Assembly (NCBI GenBank): GCA_028583415.1
Contig: CM053269.1
Location: 71,516,412 to 71,580,411, forward strand
DNA from: Protea cynaroides
Taxonomy: Eukaryota > Streptophyta > Magnoliopsida > Proteales > Proteaceae
Direction: 5' to 3'
Length of the DNA: 64,000 nucleotides
The notes under the pieces: model-generated
The model's database searches: none
What the model was told of the DNA's origin: nothing
What the model saw: the letters and a program-made list of their open reading frames with translations, nothing else
Made by a program: the position numbers and the translations under genes
In this document: positions 47,001 through 62,000 of the stretch, one piece after another
Layout of the letters: every line of letters begins with the position of its first letter
Position numbering within the stretch: the stretch's first letter is position 1

Positions 47001-50000
47001 ATTTATTCATTTTTGACAATATTACTTCCCAAGTTTTGATTGAACACAATTTTCATTTCTATCTCTGTTGTTAGTTCATATCTTATCTTTTTATTTATTT
47101 TTTAAATTTCTTTGGAGTTAATGAGAACCCTAGAAGAAACAGAAAGAGAAACTAATGAAACAAAGAAAGCCGAATTCATTACTTAAAAAACAGCCCAAGG
47201 GTCATTGACTCATTGGAGCTTCATGGACAATGATTTTGCATGCGGTTAAGTGCCTATATATTCAACCACCACCTGATATGGTTCCTTTTGACCTGATGAA
47301 GGGTTCATTATTTGCTTTCTGGCAAGATTTTTTTCCTCTAAATGAATTCCTTTGACCTCCATCAACACCGTTATCGGGAAGTTTTAGGAGATCTGCAACA
47401 GATGAGTAATACTGCCCCATCAAGCAGTACTTTTTGAAGACTCAAAAATTTTATCTTCACATCCCTCTCTATAGTTTCAAATACTTATCCACAACGATAA
47501 GGAGGGGAACCCTGAAATGTTGATCGAACATCTTCCTGGATGTCAGTACAGTGTATTCCACTGGTCCATTTTTGTACTCATCATTTTATGCATATACTGC
47601 TTCTCTTTTTAGGTTTGCATAAGGATGTTATTGATCATATCCCTTCTTTTTGGCTGTATTTTGCATCAAAAGAGGGTTCTCTCGTTTAGTTGTGGAAGGT
47701 GATTCATGTTTAGAAATAACATGCACTGCCGTAAGAGTATATGCCATGGAGGTTTTCACACAATATCAGATACATCAGGCATTTGCTAGCTCAGGTGGTT
47801 CTATTGTTCCAATGGAACGAATCTGGGTCAGAGAATGATAGCCAATTTGATGGCTGGAGGGCTCAAGATTAGAAGACCAAGTGATGGATTTTGTCTGTTT
47901 GGGATATCCTTGTAATCTCTAATATTGGGGAAATTTAGATAAGGTAGGATTTTTATTAGTAGTTTCCTAGTCTAATTTATATGTCTAGACTAAGTAGGAG
48001 ATTAGGATCTTATTTAGATTTATCTTCAGTCAGATTTGTTTCCGGTTTTAGGCTACTTATAGGAGTCTTAGCAATTCTGGAAATCTTTGATTTTCTTCTT
48101 TGAATATGTGCTTCTAACCATCAGCTATTCAGATTGGAGGATGCAAAATTGAATTGAATTCCGTTTTGAGTGGGCATGGCCTATTGTCCAAGCGTTCTCA
48201 GTTTTCTCCCCCTCCTTTTTTCTTCCCTTAGTCTCTGCGAGCAGGAACCACCATCTCCTTGGTTGGTTCCCCTCCCATTCGTTTTCATTTTCCCTTCTTC
48301 TTCATCCCTCTTTCTTCCTTGTTCTTCACTGGTTTTCTCTCCAGTGGTACCCCCATCTTCCACGATTGGGTATTGATCTCCTTCCTGTCTCCTCTGTTCT
48401 TCCTCAGATTTTGGTGTGAGCTTCCCTACCGTAGGCGGTTCAAGCCGCTGAAATCACCCCCAAAATTCCCTTCTACTGGGAATTATAGGTCAACAGAAAC
48501 TGATCTTGTACTCACTGCCAGATCTAATTTCATATTATTTTAATATCTTATATACTAGATTATTGGACTGGATGTGAGTTGGATTCTTCGGGTTCTCGGC
48601 TGCATTTCATATCTTGGAGTCTCAGCCGGGTCGCATATGAATCGAGTGAGTTGCGTGGCCTGAATCTAACCCTATTCCCGCTGTTTTTTCATGTCGTAAG
48701 GTATTAAATGATTGAGTCTTCTTCCCATGATTGCAGCAATATCTTTTATTTCCCCACGTCATCTCCATTTCTCATTTAATTTCTCCTCTCCCCTACTTTT
48801 CCTATATTACCCTTGGCCTTATTAGAAATCCTACTTTGTCTTAACTTTGCATCCCCTTCCAAGTCCATCCTCATCCTTTAAATGGAATTTCGTTTATATC
48901 CTATTCCTTGTTTGCTTACCAAGAGACCCTTGAGCTTTGTTTGAAAATTACATTGTTGCATTATATTTACAACCTGAGTTGTTTAACACTTGGGTGTGCC
49001 CATTAGTGGACCAATTAGGATTTTACGAGCTGGGGTCTGCATCAATTTGTATCAGTGAAAAACCAGGCATTGGAGGCCTATTTTTCACGGCTCGAGTTCT
49101 TTTGCCCATGAAAAATTGGCTACTTTACTCATCGATGATGGGGAAAATGAAAAAATTTCGTCTCGTAGCCCATAATGGAGGTCTCAAACAAATCAGATCA
49201 TCATTCAATCCGCTGGCAATGTCTGCATCGATGTTTGAAGTATTTGATTCTCCAAAGCCCATCATCAGAGTTGGTTGATCATGGTTGGAAGAGTGATGTG
49301 GTGTAGTTGATTGTGATGTGAATTTTTGCATCAACTAGCCTTCCTACATGCCACAAATGATACGACTTCATGGGTTGGCTACTGAAGCATGTTCTACACT
49401 AAAAGGGTCACCTCCAACACTTCCGCCAGCATCTGAGTTGCAAAAGGAATCAATTGAAGACATTCCTAAATCCTAAGTTGACTGTGGCGACACATCAAGA
49501 AGTTGTCAAGGACTCCACCGTCGAACTGTTCCCGACTGATATCGTTCTTTGGAAAGCACACTCCATGACTGGCGGACCACATCCCGACTACCTGTGAGCT
49601 ACTGGAATTGTACCATGGGTTGATGTTGGATGTGCATCACGTGAGGTTGTTTCCTTGACTCTAATATTCAAGGACAAATATTTTCAAGCCACAGAGAATT
49701 AATGCAATGGCGGGCCCACAAACTGAGATGGATATGGATAGGGATTTTATTTTATTTGGGATATCCTTGTAATCTCTTATTTTGGGGAAATTTCAGTTAG
49801 GAGTTTTACATAATAGTTTCCTAGTCTAATTTATATGTCTAGATTAAGTAGAAATTAGGATTTTTATTAGATTTTATCTTCAGTCAGATTTGTTTCCAGT
49901 TTTAGGGTACGTAGAGGAGTCTTAGCAATTTAGGTACTCTTTTATTTTCTTCTTTAACTATATGTTTGTACCCATTGGTTTCCTTTTCTCTTCCCTGGTT

Positions 50001-53000
50001 GGTCCACACCCCCCCCCCCTCTTCCTTTCACTTTCTTCTTCTTCCCTCTTTCTCCTTTGTTCTTCAGTGGTTTTCTATTCAGCGGTACCCCAGTCTCCTA
50101 CGATTTGGTATCGATCTCCTTACTATCTCCTCTGTTCTTCCTGAGATTTTGTTGTGACCTTCCCTACATTAGGGAAACTCAAACCGCTGAATATCATCGC
50201 TGAAATCCCCTTCTACTTGGAGTTATAGATCAGCAAAGAAACTGATCTTGTACCCACCGTCAGATCTGATTTCAGATTATTTTATTGTTTTGTATAATAG
50301 ATTATTGGCTGCGAGCCTGCGATTCATACCTAGGAGTTTCAGCTCAGTTGGAGTTGAATTGAGTGTGTTCTGTCCCGCTGGTTTTTCATGCCGTATGGTA
50401 GTAGACGACTCAATCTTCTTCCCACGATGCCAGCAATATTTCTAATTCCCCCACGTCATCTTCGCTTCTCATTTAATTTTTCCTCTCCCCTAATTTTCCT
50501 AAATTACCGCTGGCCTTATTAAAATTCCTATTTTCTCCTAACATTGCATCCCCTTCCAAGTCCATCCTCGAGAAAGAAAAAATTTTTGCTTGCAATGTCA
50601 ATTGGGGTTTCCTAGGCTGTGGGCTCAGCCAATCATAGGTGAGATTCCTAAGGTTCGATTCTTCTTCCATTCCATTATTGAATCTTTTCCTTTGCTTTGT
50701 TATGTGGAAAAAATCCCAAAAGACACAAAATACTGTTCACAGTTTACTGTTCACGTGGTTTTCTTGCTGAAACTTGTTGCTGCCATATCTCACTATCTGA
50801 CCAACAGAATTGCTTGCAACTTTGAGAGCATATTCCTCCTTAGAAGGCCTAAGTTTAATGGGAGCGTAATTCTAGCTATCCAATTGGTAGTCGTCAAGTG
50901 AAGATATTTTCTGGTTATTGTGGACAGAATTGCTTCTTGCTGTTTAGAGGCTATTTCTGTTGAGTTTTTCAATCTCAAGTGTCTTCAGATCTGGCCATTA
51001 GATGTGGGCCATATTTTGATAACATCGAACCCTCCCATAGGCCTTTATTCGTCATCAGTTGAGGATCATCTGACGGTTGGTTAGGGTCATGAGTAAAACC
51101 TCCCAATTCTGAAACAAATGTTCTTTATGTTGTTCTAGGAATCGATCCTCCTTTAGGGCTGGTTCTTAATGTGTTGAATTGGGATGGTCTTACATAATTA
51201 CATTAGGCATTGTCTCAACACAGTGCACTTTTTTTTTTTTTTTTTGGGACAAGTTAAAAATTTTGTGAATCTTTTTTAGCACATTTTGTTGTTTGTCCTG
51301 TAAGTACATTATTGTTAAGATAGTTTATTGTTTCAGCTTGAATCTAGCATCAAATTTCAGATAAATTTAGAACTGGTATTAAGAAGTGCCATTTCTTTAG
51401 TCTTATTTTTGTTTCAGTGGCCTAAGCAATAAGCTGCTTTTTTGCTAACGTCTAAAAATATCTATTCAGCTATATCCCCCAGAAGATTGGCTGGTGGCAT
51501 CATCCTTGCCTTCTAACTTCAGTCCGGGAACCATTCAAATGGTATTAGAAGAGCTTAATCCACAAAATGTCAGGTAAATTTTTGACAAGTATTTTTGACA
51601 TCATATTTGAATCAATGTTCAAGTCGGTACCTTTGTATATGTCATGGATTTTTTCTGTCTTTGCATTGTTATATATATATATATATATTCCTTTGCGTTG
51701 TTATATATGTTTTTCCATCTTTTGATGGTTCCCTACATTTAGTCATTTAAAAGACCATAGATATCAGAAGATACATATCCAAATAGGTATTTAGAAGCCT
51801 AGATTGATTGCCTGGCTAATCAAGGCTAGCTGTGTAGCTAGTCTAGGCTTCCATTTCGGTTATGGGCTCTTTAGGGGGCCTTGTATATTTTGTTTTTGAA
51901 ACAATACCTAGATTGAGTAATCAGTTCATGCACAGGGAGAATAAGAGGGAGAGGAGAAGAGACGAGAGAAAGTCGAGAGAGGGTCTAATCTCTCCCCCTC
52001 ACGGTTTGCTTATATTTTTCACTAAAGAAAGTTAAATTACATATATGCCCTTAAATAACTACTTAAGTACTATCCCCAATGGTAAATAAATAAGAGGAAA
52101 TATAACTAATGTAATGACCAAAATACCCCTACTAACAAAAAAGGACAAACATAACACTCCCCTTCAAGTTGGAGCTTAAATATTGCCCACGCTTAGCTTT
52201 GTACACCTTTGGAGAAACACATCTTTGAATAAGGCCTTTGTAAATGTATGACTAAGTCGATGCTGAGAATAATATACGGAGTAGAAATCACCTTCTACAT
52301 CACTACATCACACATAAAGTGATAAACTGATAATCAACCTCAATTTGTTTCAGCCATTCATGAAAGACAAGGTTACTGGCAATGTAGATGGCGGCATAGT
52401 TGGCACAGTACATAGGAATAGGTTTAGTGATGGGAAAGCCAAGCTTTTGCTGAAGTGATTTCACCTACATTTATTCTACCTACATTTATTCTGCTACTGT
52501 ATGATCCATAGCTCTATACTCAGCCTTAACATTGGATCTAGCCATATATGCTTTCTACTCCTCCATCATTCAATGTAATAACATAACCTCATGGCATTTT
52601 GGTGATGGTTTATGGAGAAAGGATTTGGCTTGATTCTGGGCATGACAAACTTGCTACTGTCTCTTCCATTATATCATATGGGGCCTAGTGTACCGGTAGG
52701 GCTTCTATGTATGGACTTGTGTAGGTTTGGGAAGTTCTTGACTCTATCACCTGCTGACCCACTGCGAGTGATATTACTAGCTTGACTTCTTCCACTAATG
52801 GTATGTTTTCATCCTCCTCCGTTTGGGAGTTTGTCGGATCTCGAAGATTCAAAGTTGCTTGGTATGATGTGGTTTGGTTTCAAAGGCACTCTCCTCGTCA
52901 CAGTTTTATTCTATGGAGAGCTTTGACTCAGTCTCTTTATACTGGTTTTCTTCTTCGTGACCAGGGCATCATTCCAAACTCTAGTTGCGTTTTGTGTTCG

Positions 53001-56000
53001 GCCTTGGGAGAAGATGATCAACATCTTTTCTTTTATTTCCCTTTTTCTAATAGATTTGGGAAAATATTATTGGAAAGAGTTGGCCTATTAAAAGAAGAAT
53101 TCACCCTTTCTATCTTAAATGGAAGTGGATGACTATGAAGTTTAAAGAAAAGACCCCATGTGACACTATGTTGTAAATATGGCTTGACTTATCTTGAAAG
53201 ACAGAGGTCATATTGTACTTATAAAGTGAAAGATTTACAAGAATAGAAAGAGAGTAGGTGAAGAAAGTAGGTTACATCGAACCTGGACAATACATTGAAC
53301 CTGGACTATTCTATATTCCAATACTCCCCCTCAAGTTGGGGAATAGATATCGGTCATTCCCAACTTGGCCACAATAGCATGAAACATCTTGGCATGAAGG
53401 CTCTTGGTAAAAACATCACCAATTGGTCTTTAGATTTGACGAAGGGAATGAAAATGAAACGTTGCTCGAGTTTCTCCTTGATGAAGTGACAATCTATCTC
53501 AACATGTTTTGTTCAATCGTGCTAAACTGGGTTATGAGCAATGCTATTGGCTGATTTTCTATCACAAAAAAGCTTCATATGAAGTTGAATAGGCACACAT
53601 ATGTCGTGAAGGAGACCTTTGAGCCAAAGTTCACAAATACCATGAGCCATAGCCTTAAATTCGGCTTCTGCACTGGAATGAGCGACTACTGCTTGTTTCT
53701 TGCTTGACCAGGTGACTAGATTTGCCCCTACTAGAGTACAATAGCTAGAGGTCGAGCGTCTATCATCCAGCGAACCAGCCCAATCAGCATTAGTGTAGGC
53801 CGCACATTCAAGGTGCATATGAGGAGCCAAAAGAACGCCACAACCAGGAGTAGATTTTAAGTAATGCAAGATCCGATACACAACATCCAAATGACTAGAG
53901 TAGGGATCATGCATGTATTGACTAACCATTCTGACTGCAAAGGCAATATCTGGTCTGGTATGAGAAAGATAAGTTAACCGGCCAACTAATCGTTGGTATC
54001 ACCTTTATCAACTGGTTCCCCATCTTTTTGTGACAGATGGGAATCGGCCTTGAGTGGTGTGTCAGCAGACATGCACCCAAGGATCCCAGAGTCGGATAAT
54101 AAGTCAAGAGTATACTTCCGTTGAAAGAGAAAGATACCTTGAGTAGACCGAACAACTTCAATCTCGAAGAAATACCTTAACGAGCCGAGGTCTTTAATTT
54201 CAAATTTCGTGCCCAAAAAGTCTTAAAGTGAGATATTTCAGTAGTGTCATTCCTTGTCACTACTATATCATCTACATACATAATAAGAGTAGTAGTTAAC
54301 TCACCCTTCTTCTTGATGAATAGAGTGTGATCAGTATTACTCTGTTTGTACTCCACATATATCATGGCTCTATGAAAGTGTCTGAAACAGGCCTGAGGAG
54401 ATTCTTTTAGATCATATGAAGCCCATTTTAATTTACAGACCTTACCAGTTGTCGGAGGCCTGGAAAAACCAAGAGGGACATCCATGTACACCTCTTCTTC
54501 TATCTCCCCATGTAGAAAGGCATTTTTCACATCTAATTGATGTAAACTCCAACCAAGGTTGACTGCACATGAGAGAAGGACGTGAACAGTATTTAACTTG
54601 GCAACAGGGGCAAAAGTTTCCTGATAGTGAATCCCGAACGTCTGAGTATAGCCCTTGGCAACTAATCAAGCCTTGTACCTGTCAATAGTACCATTAATTT
54701 TTTGCTTTATTGTAAAGATCCATTTGCATCCTACAGGTCTCTTTCCTAAAGGAAGAGTGACAAGATCCTAGGTCTTATTCTTATTGAGAGCATGCATCTC
54801 TTCTAGCATTATAGTCTTCCATTTGGGATCAGCAATAGCTGCCTGCCAGTTTGAAGGAATGGAAATAGAGGATAGAGAGGAAACAAATGCACGAAAGGAA
54901 ACAAACAATGTTAAAAATGGGATGTTGAGTACAGGATTGTACACCTTTTCAAAGAGCAATAGGCAACTCAATAGGGTCTGAAGCTGGCTCACCAGATGGA
55001 AGAGGAACAGAACTCAAATCCAAACATGCTGATTGGAGTGGTGCAGTGGTAGTGGTATCTTGCCTTTGCTGTCGTTTGGACTTGGACTGAGTAAATACCT
55101 TTAGTAGGGGGTGGTTCCTGAGAAGCTTGAACTGTTGGAACTAACTCTACTGCAGTGTCTTTGTCTGTATGAATAGTAGCATCTTGATCAGGAACAGTTG
55201 GAACCGTATCTGTGTCTGATTGAACAATAGTATCATCCTGATTAACTGATACACTTGGGACAGCTGTAGTGGGAAGGTACTCCGGAAGATCTTCAAGGGG
55301 TCCAAGAGCATATTCATTGGAATTAGGAGACTCCCCCTGAAGAGGTGTAGGGGCCACAAAAAAGGCTTCAGTTTCATGGAAGACCACATCCATGGAGATA
55401 GACATCTGGCGAGAGGATGGGTGGTAACATTTGTACCTTTTCTGGGTGCCAGAGTAGCCAACAAAAATGCACCAAAGGCCACGGGGGTCGAGTTTGTCTC
55501 GGAGGTGATGGTTACGAGGAAAACACCCACATCCGAATACCTTTGGAGGTACAACAAATGTAGAAGTCCCAGGAGTAACTCCATAGGGCTACAGTAGTCA
55601 AGAATCCGTGAGAGCATTCGATTGATGAGGTAGGCTACTGTAAGAATGGCTTCACTCCAGTACGCAACAGGGGCATGCATCTGAAATATCAAGGATCGAA
55701 CAACCTCTAACAAGTGACGATTCTTGCGCTCAGGCACTCCATTTTGCGTAAGTGTAGCAACACAACTAGTTTGATGGATAATACCATGCATAACCAGGTA
55801 GCACTGGAAGGGGCCATCGGTATACTCAGTTCCATTGTCTGTACGAAGGATGTCAACCTTTGCATTATACTGTGTTTAGATCATCCAATGAAATAATTAG
55901 AAGCAGCAAAAGACCTCATTTTTGTGGCGGAGCAAATAAACTCAGGTGAGCCATGTATAGCAATCAATGAAGGTCATAAACCATTTGTACCAAGTTATCG

Positions 56001-59000
56001 AGATACACTGAGACGGACCCCAAACATCAGAATGTATTAAAGAAAACGGTGAGATATTATGTTTATTTGAGATAGGATAAACAGACCAAGTCTACTTTGA
56101 AAAAATGCAAGCATCACAAAAAAACTCATTTGACTGACATAGCTTTGAAAATTGAGGAAAAAGTTTTACTAAATTCCTAACAGGGGGTGACCCAAATGGT
56201 GATGCCACAGACGTAGAGCTGCCAGTGGGACTGTAGAGGATGAAGACACCAGTGTCGTCAAGGCCAAAGATGTTGTAGAAGGGGCAAGGATGTACAAGCC
56301 TTCAACCACTTTACCACTGCCAACCGTTTTCCTCATCACCAAGTCTTGGAGTACACACTCGACAATTCAAATCACTAGTTAAACTACTAATAGAGGGTAG
56401 ATTAGTAGAACAATTAAGTACATAAAGAACAGATGATAGCGAAAGTGAGGAAGAGCATTTAATGGACCCCTTCCTTGCAATAGAAGATAGGGAACCATTA
56501 GCAGCTCTGACTTTACCTTTACCAGAACTAGGAAAATACTCAAAAAAGGAATGAGAAGAGCCAGTCATGTGATTGGTAGCTCCTGAGTCAATGATCCAAG
56601 GAGTGGAAGCAGAGGATGCACAATGACCACCGACAGAAATACCTGAATTGGCAAAGTTGGAAGAGGAGGACCCTGGCAGGGAGGCAGCCGTTGATGCAGA
56701 TGGAGAAGGGCTTGACTGTGCTAGAAGACGACGAAGCTAGTTTGTCAAATCATCATGTCCAAAGGGATTGGTATCAACATCAGCAGTCTCAATTTGATGC
56801 GCTTGGGCAGAACCGGTACCATGACCTCGCCCACGGCCTTTGGCATTAGCAGGGTGACCATGGAGTTTCCAACAATATTCTTTTATGTGATGTTCCTTGC
56901 TACAAAACTCACATTTAATAAGCTTTCTATCTGAACTTGAGCGAGTACCAGACCGGTTAGAATTACCTGTGTTAGAGGAGCCCGTACCAGAAAATAGAGC
57001 TAAGCGATCAGGCAAAGAGGGTTGTAACATAGCCGTCCGTCTTCTGTCCTCAGACTGGACCATAGCATAGGTCTGTTCTAAGGAGGGAAAAAGATTAAGG
57101 CTCAAAACATGAGCACGTATCTGATCAAACTCCACATTGAAACCTGCTAAGAAAGTATAGACACAAAATTTATCTTCCCTTTTTGTGAATTTCGTTTCAT
57201 CTGTAGGACAAGAAGTGGTGAAGGCTTCATAATAATCCATCTCTTGCCACATTCCTCTTAACTCAAAATAATACTTGAGACAAAGAAAGCTCCTTCTGTT
57301 TGGTATCATGAATTTTTTTTTGTAGTTAAGGAATCAAGTATCGTGTATCGGTACCGTATTGGTTAGCTGAAATTAAGAGACGTATCATATTGTATCGTGG
57401 ATACGGTGGATACGCATGGATACGAGGCAAGATACGCATAAAAATGATTAAGAAACATACAAAACACAATTTTAAAGCATAAAAACACTATAATTAGCAA
57501 CATTGAGAAAGAAAATGTTTCTTACATCATAGATACACATGATTACGGGGCAGGATACGCACATAAATGATTAAGGATCATACAGAGCACATTTTTAAAG
57601 CATAAGAACATAATAAATCTATAATTATAAACATTAAGAATTAGACATGGGTTAATAGAAAATGTCTAACATGTTTACTAGTTGAACCACTTGAGAATAA
57701 AAACTCAATAAAACCAACTGTAGAAAAATGAGATAGATGGAATAAGACTCTTATGAGAAAATGAAAAATACAGTCTTCCATTTTCATTTCTACATAAACA
57801 GTCTTATCACAAGCATTGCATTTCTACAGAGTTCCACTGAATGCATTACAAGAGTTCTTGCTCTATCTTTCATATCCTCAAACACTATATTTCAAGATGG
57901 TCTCCTTATGAACCCTATCTTTTTCATTGACCAACAGTTTTGACACCCTCATCCACATAGAAAAAAGGCGTACAATTTACAATAAATAGAGAACTTCCAG
58001 AACACAAAAATAGACATCAGGGCCAAGAACAGAGAAATAGACATGGGTTGAAACAAAGATCTTTGAAAAAAAAAAAACAAAAAACAGACGAAGACAAGTT
58101 CCTAGCCATATTCTGTTTAAGAGAAAAAAAAAAAAACCAGAAAAGGAAATAACAAGGATGGAAGAAAAGGAAATAAAAAATAATAATATTATCTAAATTA
58201 TATTTCTATTTTTTAAACCAGAAAATTAAAAAAATAAAAAATAAAATCGAAAATTATAACTGAGAATCAAAGATGGTAGATCAGTGGTCTACACATTTTA
58301 TATAAATAGTAGAAGAGGAAAGGATTAATTTTTGGAAAAAAAAAATTTGAAATTTCTTGTGTTCTTCAAAAATTTCTCAAATCAAACCTCAAATCAGTGT
58401 TTAAATCCATGTATGTAGCATGCATTCATCAAATAGGACCATTGTTCATTGATTCATGAGAAGAAACAACACAAAAATCAATTTATTTTGAAAAAAAATA
58501 AAGTTGAAACTCATACCTTTGCTGTTTTCTGCTCTTGGAGCTTGAAGAGATGATTTCGCGCTCTAATCTTCACAAAAACCAAGTTTGATGCTACCTTCCT
58601 AGTCGTTTTGGGGCTAATAATCAAAGCCCTAAGGTTTTTTTGGAAGAAAATCAAGTTGCAGAAGAGTATTCAAGCTGAAATGGTTGTCGGCTTTTGGAAA
58701 AAGGCGTTGTTCTGAGTATAATTGATACTACTAGATACTAAAAGGGTGTATCAACCAGTATCGACTGTATGTTCGATACTAGTCGATACAGGTTGGTTCT
58801 TATGTTTTTTTTTTTTTTTTTAAAACTATATTTAAAGTGTATCGATACGCTCGATACTGTGTTTTTTTTTAAATAGAGAGACGAATCGAGGTGTATCGTA
58901 TCAACTAGTGTCGATACCGATACGTATCGGCTGATATGGTGCGTATCGTGTCGATACTTGATTCCTTGCTTCTAAGTACGGGAGTATCCAAGAAAAATAC

Positions 59001-62000
59001 ATTTAACAGATTTAGGAGACAACTTATCTGGTAGGGACTGTAACACGTGCAAAACAGACACAGCCAAATACCTTGGGAGGAATAGAGAACAAAGGTAACT
59101 TAGGGTACAGTATTGAAAAGGGAACTTTGTTCTGAAGTACTAAGGAGGGCATACGATTCAGTAAGTAACAAGCTGTAAGAATAGCATCCCCCAATAATAT
59201 TTAGGCACATGCATATGAACATTAGAGACTAAGCAATTTCCAAGAGATGCCTATTTTTGCATTCAGCGACACCAATCTGTTGAGGAGTATTGGAACAACT
59301 CGTTTGATGGAGGATGCCTTTGTTAGACCAAAAATTGGAGACAACTCTTTGAGTATATTCAAAGACATTATTAGTACAGAAAATACTAATAGAAGTATTA
59401 AATTGAATTTTAATTTCCTGATAAAAGTCCATGGAAGTCTTAATGAATTCAAAGCGGTCTTTAAACAAATACAACCATGTCATCCTAAAACAATCATCTA
59501 TGAAAGTAACAAAGTAGTAATAACCAAATCGGTTAGGGAAAGGACAAGGTCCCTAAATATCTGAGTGAACCAAAGAGAAGGGAGAAAAACTATGGGACTC
59601 AGAGCGAGCAGGGAATGAAAAACGGGGTTGTTTCCCTAATTTACAAGCTTCACATTCAAGTGGAGTGGTGGACTTACAATTAGGAATGAGAAGCTGTAGC
59701 TTGGATAACTTAGCCGGTGATGCCATTGAAGCGGTGGTGGTAGGTGGTTTACAGTGCTCAAAGTAATAAAGGCCATCATGCTCAAACCTGCCACTAATCG
59801 TCTCCCTGATCCTGAGATCTTGAAAAACACAGTAGGAATGGTAGAAGTTAACAAATCAATTCAAGGAAGATAAGTGCAGGGAAGATGATAAATTGTACCA
59901 TTCCTTTCCTTGTAGCTCGGGTAGTAAAGCCATAAGCAAGCTAAACTGAGGTATTAAAATTCTAAAGTGAATTAAAGATTTGGGACTTACATGAGGCCCT
60001 TGAATCAATAATCCATGGAGTGGAAGAAGTAGTAGAAAGCAAAGTAGTGATACTTGTATGGGCGAGTGTAGCAGAGGAGGATGGAGTAGCTTGCTCAAGT
60101 TGAGATATCCGGCATAGTAAGGTCTCTAGCTGAGATGTAAGAGAAGGTGGAGTTGTGAGTGTTGTTGATGAAGGGGTAATTGCTGGTGCAAATGTATCCT
60201 TAGTAAAAGTAGAGTTAGCCTGGGCATCAGCCCATTCAGGCTGACCATACTTTTCAAATATTATGATTGTTCTTCCCACAGTGGGTACAATACCTTTTGG
60301 ATTTATCAGAATTGGTTCATCCACCATGGCTTGAAGAGCCACGTCTACGTCCTATATTACCATAGCCTCTGCCTTGGCCATGGCTAGTAAATAAAGCAAA
60401 GTTGTCTTTAGATGAAGTAGAATCATTATGAGGCATCAGTCATTGAAGGCGAAAGAACGTCTCATTCAGTGTAGGGATCTTTTTACCTATCAACAATTGA
60501 CTTTTGACTAACTGATATTCTGGTAAAAGACCTGCTAGGAACTTGGCATTGGTAACATAGAAATCAGACTGTGGAGCTTTCAACTGTTCAAGGTCAGTAG
60601 TAAGTGGTTGAACAACTTGGAATTCCTCAATGAGTCCTTTAAATCCACTGTAATATTCACTAATGGATTTATCGCCCAAAGTAAAATTTAACATCTTTTC
60701 ATACAGATCATAAACACGAGAGATATTTTTATCTTGAGCATAACTTGCCTTGAGGTCAATCCATATGTCCTTTGCTATTTTATGAAACTTGACAGTGGAG
60801 TCGATGGATATATCAATACTACCCCAGCCAGGTCTAGAAGGTAGCATTCTCACGCTTCCACTCTTCATAGGCCTTGGTGGATGCATCATCGCTTAGGTAT
60901 TGTATTTTACCTTTAAACTGTATGATTTCCCATAGCAGGTAGTTAGATATAGGGATGTAAACGGATCGGATTCGGCATGGATTGATTACTATCCGAATTC
61001 GAATCCGACTTCTAACCACCCTATTCTAATCCGCCTTCGCATCAGGCGGATTTCAAAAAACTGAATCCGAATTCGAATTCGTAATTTAACCAGATATTCG
61101 GTTAAAATCTGATTCGAATCTGGAAACACATAATCGTATTAAAATACATATCTTTGCAATCAAGTAATAAAAAAAAATAAAAAAATAGAGTAAAAATTCT
61201 AGATTATAAAATCAGATTGTGATAGAAACCCTATTACAGTTTCTAGCCTAAAAAAAAAAAACCTACTTCTTAAAAATTTGGAAGAGAGAAAAACAGAGTG
61301 AGTAGATGGAGAGAGTGGTTGAAGGATTATAGAAAAAAACCCTAACAAATTTCTTTAAAAAGATAAAAATAAAACCCTAATTTAGATTAATGTACTGAGA
61401 GAGGGAAAGAGAGGTATCACAACTTGATGCTCTTTTGTGAGTGTGTGCCTATACATCAACGATTGAACCTTAAACAGATTGGATTCGAATTCTCTTTCTT
61501 TTCTTTGCTTCCCTTATGTTGCTGCTCCTCCACGTTTTTGAGAAATTGACTGGGCACTGAAGGGGAAAAGAAACTCTAAAATAGAAAGAAAAATCTATGG
61601 CAGTCAAGCTTCTGAAGTCTGTGGTTCAATGGAAGGAAGCTATTCTTTTCTCGCCATTCCTTCCGCCCATCTTTCACTCTCATGGCCACCGCATCAAAGA
61701 AGCTCCTATGTGGTTCTAGCGTCTACGAGAACCTTACTCCAAAAACCATTCTGGGTAAAACAGAAAAGTATAGACTGAAATGTCACGTAAACAGAAAAGG
61801 CATAAACTGAAGACTGAAGCATCACCTAAGCAGAAAAGGCAAGGGTCAAAATAAAATAAAATAAAATAGTATACACAGCTAGCTGTCAAACCTGTCTTCC
61901 ATCCCATTCCTCTCAATTATCCCATCCACCCCACATTCCCTTTCCTTATGCAAACGTAAAGACCTTTTCCTATGCAAACATAGAGAGTAGTGATAAAATA

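Noticed and set aside
47650..47838. FSRLVVEGDSC frame as an extra exon or RNase H gene
   Set aside because: Too short, not conserved in IDE, and not flanked by matching splice phases.
48170..48376. Open frame with a leucine/serine-rich product
   Set aside because: It is a translation of the pyrimidine-rich part of the direct repeat and reappears in shifted form in the other copy.
53295..53489. Open frame across the copia A LTR and PPT
   Set aside because: It is the antisense of the LTR boundary and RNase H end; no protein similarity is seen.
57328..58967. Simple hAT insertion into one copia element
   Set aside because: The flanks lack a target duplication and match two different copia lineages, so simple insertion does not explain it.
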